Positions 59,176 to 64,000 of a stretch of DNA of 64,000 bases are shown here, one piece after another (position 1 is the stretch's first letter; each line of letters starts with the position of its first letter). A program made the translations under genes and the position numbers. Source of the DNA: Marsupella aquatica (Eukaryota; Marchantiophyta); contig OZ316897.1 in assembly GCA_973895155.1 (NCBI GenBank), positions 19,034,001 to 19,098,000 on the forward strand, written 5' to 3'. The notes beneath the pieces were generated by a model that searched no databases, was not told where the DNA came from, and saw only the letters and a list, made by a program, of their open reading frames with translations.

Positions 59176-59612
59176 TGCGGACCCCATCTTTTTTGTCTTT
59201 TTCATTAAAGCACCATTATTACCCTAATACGGTTAGGATAACCATAATATATACTTAAGATATCGCCGCCAAACAAAGGAAGAGGAGGCTGCGTACACAG
59301 CCACGATAGGTACCGTGTCTTTACCAAGTTATGAGTAAAGAGGCAATCATGAGCGCCACTAGAATAACGCCATGATTAGAATCGTCATAATGGGCCGTTC
59401 AATTGAGGCACTTCATGATTACAAGACAACGACCGTCCCATTCGTCCGGACATCCACAAACCAAAGAGGCGACCCATTTGAGCTTAAGGCAGGGGGCGGG
59501 CTAGTTTTTGTCCCACAACGCATCATAACGCTCGACAAACCACCCTTCCCCCCCAAGAGAACACTTGGCGATCACAAGCACCACCATCCACTCACTCCTT
59601 ACATCGAGCAAA

Positions 59613-60450
59613 ATGGAAGCGGCAAGAGCACGGAGAGCAGAGGTTCCCCCGGCCAAGAACAAGAAGGGCTCAGCCTTGTCGGCCAAGGAGAAGATTCGCA
59701 ACTCCATTACGGAGGTCCAACATATCAAGGAAAGCCAACCGGTACTTGACAGAGCCAGGATTTATGGCTTGGTCCAAATGGACCAATATCTATCAACATC
59801 TCAAGCAGGAGAAATCTGCTCACGAATCACTAAGGTAACAATGTCACCCGAGGGGATGTTTATTACGTACCCAGGAAAGACGTATATTTTCTCCAACCCA
59901 AGGTTGTGTGCAATGTCCAATCTTACCAGGGTGGGATGACTGCCTTTCGCGTACCAAGTAGACCCCCTTGAGGAAGCAGGCATAGCCAACTTCTTGCAAC
60001 AGGCAGAGGTCCGGATAAATCAGGGAAATATACAATATGGCGCCATCCAGCAGAAGGAGTATCACAACTTTATCGAGTTTTGCACCAAGTGGGTGATGGT
60101 TAAGAGCGGGTACCATCATGCCACACTACCAAGGATTGCCGTCGTGAGGGCCCTATTCGTGGGATCCCTCCATCTGCTTCAAAATATGGAAGGCAAGTGT
60201 ATCCATTGTGATCGACGCAAAAGGTTGTCCAAAGTTCTCGTCACTATTAGCATATCAACTAAGAGTTGTAGTACACAATGTTTTTGAGATCCAAGAGACA
60301 GTTAGTAGAGCTCCGCTAGAAAATTTGGACTCAAGAGAATCGGAGTCAGAAGATCAAGAAGAAGCCCAGGGTATAGTACTAATAAGGGCAGAGTTGGGAT
60401 CCATAGCTAACGTTGTCGTGAGGATTCTTTGTTTAGTAAGTTCCTCCTAA
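59613..60450 (+). pseudogene. Broken reading frame, unknown function
   Basis: I do not recognise the protein. From the ATG at 59613 a Lys/Ala-rich start (MEAARARRAEVPPAKNKKG) leads to a frame that stops at TGA (59937-59939) but continues in the same frame with equally coding-like text (…DPLEEAGIANFLQQAEV… and …HNFIEFCTKWVMVKSG…) to about 60215. There a shift to another frame gives a coding-like, acidic tail (…SRESESEDQEEAQG…) to 60450. One stop plus one frameshift make it a pseudogene. A gag-like protein of an old retroelement is a guess from the context only. Confidence 0.5.
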
Positions 60451-61713
60451 GTATAGCTTAGTAGTATAGGATAATAATTTGAATTCTCGCATTATATGCA
60501 GTCTATAGTGTGCATGCTATAGTGCACGGCCTACAGTATCAGACATTTCACTAATTCTGGAAAATTCTCCCAAGAATGGAATATTGAAAAGTGCTTTTTG
60601 GAAATTTAGAGAAGGGGTTTTGGAATTTCTAAAATGAGGTTTTGGAATATTTAGTTTAGAGATTTGGAATTTTCAGATTAGAGTTTTGGAATGAACACAA
60701 AGGGCACCATTGAAATTGAAATTCCAGTTTGGCAATTGAGGTCACCCATTTGAATAACGAATAGCAAACCTGCAATGAGGAGGAGTCCCATTACAACTTT
60801 AATGGGGGCTGGTTGGGGCAGGGTATCTGCTTGGAAAGAATATTGAATAGCGAACATGCCATGAGGAGGAGGCCCGTTAAACTTTAATGGGGACTGGTTG
60901 GGGCAAGGTTATTATGGGCTTGGAAAGGAACCCTCCTTAGACCAATTCTGTGAATCACTCGATCTCTATAATCACCCCATAGATGATTCACAATGTTAAC
61001 AAAATCTCAAGAGGAAGGCCTCTGGGTCAGAAGCTTGGTCCAAAGGGGGGGACTTCTAGAGCCCAAGGATTAGACAGTCGTCGGACAAGGAATTTGCGCT
61101 AAGCTGAGCTCTATTGGGTAACTGGAAATCAAGTCTACTTGCTCGGTGTACTCTACGCGATAATCGTGTCCTCCAAAGTTTTAGGAAAGAGGTGACACAA
61201 AAAAATGAGATACATCAGAGTTGAAGATACCATGCAAGTGATTGACAACGTGCACACAATTTTGAAAAGGAAAAATTTTCATTATTCACAAAAATAGTTG
61301 ATGTTGGAAGAGGCATCCCTCATTGAACCAATGCCATCGATGCCAAAACGGAATTCAAAATCTGTTGGGAAGATGACTCCAACCAAACTACCCAAGGAAG
61401 CTGGCATTGAGATGTCCAGGGTAAGACAATCACGGAGGAACAGAAGGACCTCAACGCTCTACGCGAGACTAGCGCAGAAAGAGATTTGGGTTTAGGGTTG
61501 ATCTACGATCTCACAGTTGCAAGAGGCATTCCTCCAACCACCGTCCAGGTTCCTAAACACCTTTCAGATAAGGAAATCTCCTTTACCAGCTTAAAGCAGA
61601 AACAAAAGTGAGCGAACACAATCTAAATTTTCCGGAGTCGAATATCTACGCGAGACTCACGTAATCCTCAAAATGCTTCAAAAACTTAAGACTCTCCCAA
61701 ATGGCTTCAAATC
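60451..61713. other. Intergenic, no supported gene
   Basis: Contains two diverged copies of an AACCTGC/AACATGC..AATGAGGAGGAG.CC phrase (about 60766 and 60852), each followed by ACTTTAATGGGG.CTGGTTGG. Otherwise nothing seen. Confidence 0.45.
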
Positions 61714-62245
61714 TTAATCATTCCACGAAGATGGCATCCACTCATCCGAGTCCGGAGTGGATTTGCGGCAGTCAAGGAATGCTTCCTTTGCCCAAGCTCG
61801 ATGGTCCATCGGAGCCCGCCGCTGCTTCTTTCCCTTCCCATAGTAGACATTGACATTTTTCTTCATGCTTCTTTTGTTGATAGTCTCCCTGGGCATCTTT
61901 CCGGCTTTCCTCGCACCCGATGCCTCCTACCCCTCGATAGGTGGCACGGAATTTCCTCCACGGCAATCTTTGAATCGTCCATTTTTATTCTCCAGGTGTC
62001 TTACAATCAGGAAAGCCACAGGTATCTCCATCGAGTTCTGACAAGAAAAACCTTTTACATTGAGTACACTCTCTTAAAAAAGATCCTTCTTTGTTAGAAT
62101 TGCAATTACGGTCAAACCCATCCGCAGGCATGTAAATCTTGGAAGACCTCCTTGGGGCGTTCCCCTCCTTTGAGCTATGAGGCGGGGAAACCTCTATTGA
62201 GTTGTTGGTCACGCCGAGGTCCTTGGACGTCACTAGTGGATTCAT
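61714..62245 (-). pseudogene. Broken reading frame with Cys pairs, unknown function
   Basis: From the ATG at 62245 the frame carries CTQCKRFFLSELDGDTCGF, a possible zinc site with Cys pairs, and ends at 61985. A second frame, overlapping by a few codons, goes on with …NKNGRFKDCRGGNSVPP…, is cut once by TAG, then runs Lys-rich through …KKNVNVYYGKGKKQRRAPMD… to a stop at 61714. A canonical donor (GTAAGA) sits at the switch point, so an intron is a possible alternative, but the TAG argues for decay. Not recognised. Confidence 0.45.
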
Positions 62246-62589
62246 CGAGAGAACTCAAGAGATCCTCTCGAAATCAGATTAAGAAATATGAAAACTAACA
62301 CAAATCAAATGATGACAGAAACTAACATCAATAGTAGATTGAAAATGAATCAGAAACCGCAGAATGGGAAAGGAGAGTGAGGAGTTCCCTATTTGGACAA
62401 GACCAAGAAACGGCCAAAGCGTGCAAATCACGGGTCTACGGCCATGTCGCTTTCAGTAGACCCTAACCTAGAGACCAGAGCGAGGCCGCTCTACGTGACC
62501 CTCGTGCAGATCCAAATGGTCTACCTAAACCTTCCTTGGTAAGGCAAAACAAAGGGGCCCTACGCGAGCCTCGTGCTGAAACAAACACT

Positions 62590-63475
62590 CCGTTCAGAAG
62601 TTCTTGGAAATGTATGCATTCACGCTTTCAAGAACATGAATTGGAACTTTCACTTTGTACCCTTTGCCTTTGAATTCCAGCCATTGATTGTAGACGTTGC
62701 GAGGAGCCAGTCGTGTTGGATTGTAGGACTTTGGTAATTTGGATCAACTTCCCATGACTTTTTAGAATTGAAACAATCCCAATATCGTTCAAAGTCTGGG
62801 ACAGATGATTTTCGATGGACAGGTCTCCACCATTCCACCTCAAACTCCCCAGCATGAGCATCATCCGGAACCCGCACAACACGATCCATGGCTCTTCCTA
62901 GCCATAATCAAAGGGGAACCCTTGGGCCCTCACTCCATGTAAAAGAAGTGGACCCCCCTGCGATCAGGCCCTTTTCATGTTTACCCCTTGTTATTTCCAT
63001 TTTACCATTAAAAGTTCCCTTATTACTGGTAATAATTATAATTATTAGTTCAAAATGAAGAAAAACTCCCCTTCAAGCGTTCGCACGTCCTCCATGTATT
63101 AGTTAAGACTAAGGGCCCAGGGAGGGGAACTGTTTGTTTGAATTCATCTGTTGGACGAAGAATAATAAACGTATCCTTTTTAATATCCTCAAGTGGGGAG
63201 AATCTTGACCTTTCTCGCTCCGAGCGGTGGCCAACAAATATTGTCTGTCTCTCGTATTGATCTTCCTGACATTGTTGACAGAGCCAATGTTATTCTCAGA
63301 AATCCCAACCTCAGCTCGATATTTGATTCTATGGTTAGTTCTTGGCCAAAACCCATCGAGTAGCAGATAGTCCCTCTCCAGATTAGGCGCAGAGCACAGG
63401 GAACCTTTGAAGACCCTGATGACATTTTCCCAATACTCAATTTCCGGGGATCGAAAATGATATCCCCTGGGCCCT
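62590..63475 (-). pseudogene. Broken reading frame split by a small TIR element
   Basis: An open, coding-like frame at 63475-63150 (…EYWENVIRVFKGSLC…, …YLLLDGFWPRTNHRIKYR…) is interrupted by the 203-bp element. On the other side 62889-62700 is coding-like (…VEWWRPVHRKSSVPDFERYW…), and after a frameshift near 62730 the text continues (…RLAPRNVYNQWLEFKGKG…) to a stop near 62596. Family not recognised. The pieces look like one former gene, perhaps of a transposable element. Confidence 0.5.
62920..63122. mobile_element. 203-bp TIR element with 8-bp target duplication
   Basis: Ends CCTTGGGCCCTCAC and, reversed, CCCTGGGCCCTTAGTC. AGGGGAAC is present on both sides (62912-62919 and 63123-63130). Non-coding. 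An 8-bp duplication fits a hAT-type parent, though 9 bp (Mutator-type) is nearly possible. It interrupts a degraded reading frame. Confidence 0.85.
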
Positions 63476-64000
63476 TAGCTTAACTAATATGGGACCCCCC
63501 GTGCGTACAACTCAAGGGGTTTATAAATCCCTTTTTTGAATAATAGTTATAATCGCTTATAATGTAACAACCCTTTGTTTTATTGGGTTCCATGTTATAA
63601 TGAACCAAGGTGATCTAAGAAATAGGGTTCGGACAATAGTTTTATGGAAGGGTAAAGCATATGGGGCCGCCACACGTCAATAACTCATTCATCCACGTGT
63701 CATTACATCCTTGGTTTGGGGTGTGCAAACACATTTGAATTTTTGGGGGATAGGGGCAATTTTGCCTTTAGGGGATCTCGTTTACCATTTATGGATGACC
63801 AAAATGGTCTGCCGTTGATCTCTTTGTTGATCTATATCAAACGGTGTAGGGATATATATGGCCTAGTAGGGCCCCCAAAGGAGGAGGTCAAGTTGACAAC
63901 GTTGTTCAATGCGTGTTGCGTTAGATGGGGATTCTATGATGCCCAAGTGATAGAGAGAGTCTCAATCCAGAGTCACTTATGTACCTCGGTGGATATTTAT
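63467..64000. other. No gene; possible start of another GGGCCC element
   Basis: CCCTGGGCCCTTAGCTTAAC at about 63465 resembles the element ends at 62920 and 63122. The rest to the window end shows no supported gene. Confidence 0.4.

Overview
The window reads as nuclear DNA of a land plant that makes swimming sperm, so most likely a bryophyte, lycophyte or fern; the species cannot be told. The reasons are spliced genes with GT-AG introns of roughly 70-830 bases, a plant-type Ty1/copia retrotransposon primed by initiator Met tRNA, a plasma-membrane H+-ATPase with the plant C-terminal penultimate Thr, and a BBOF1-type basal-body/axoneme coiled-coil gene, which seed plants without flagella are expected to lack.

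Layout. 1-9.4 kb: one weakly supported multi-exon candidate (about 0.8-3.3 kb) and otherwise repeat-bearing intergenic DNA. 9.4-13.8 kb (+): BBOF1-like gene, modelled here as 10 exons and 486 residues. 14-27 kb: repeats and a complete 5,968-bp Copia element on the minus strand (17,716-23,683), with identical-looking 385-bp LTRs, a GGTGT target-site duplication, PBS, PPT and one in-frame TGA between gag and pol. 27.2-31.6 kb (+): a 3-hydroxyisobutyryl-CoA hydrolase-like gene, modelled as 15 exons and 390 residues. 33.6-33.9 kb (-): intronless Sec61 beta subunit. 34-38.5 kb: intergenic DNA with small inverted-repeat elements.

38.6-55.6 kb is the most striking part. It is a large inverted duplication with arms of about 7 kb around a 3.2-kb spacer. 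Each arm carries an intronless plasma-membrane H+-ATPase gene of 943 residues, and the two genes face each other tail to tail. The coding regions plus about 380 bases of 3' flank look almost identical, while the promoters, leaders and outer flanks differ by several percent and by repeat copy number. This points to gene conversion limited to the gene body. Each arm is bracketed by inverted copies of an AT-rich repeat; a related, clean 475-bp TIR element sits in a dead Copia fragment in the spacer.

55.6-64 kb is a graveyard: truncated Copia LTRs and leaders in both orientations, several broken reading frames of unknown function, and a 203-bp TIR element with an 8-bp target duplication.

The real host genes (cilium/basal body, branched-chain amino-acid or peroxisomal acyl-CoA metabolism, ER translocon, plasma-membrane proton pump) are unrelated neighbours, as expected for a plant chromosome. 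No operon-like logic is seen.
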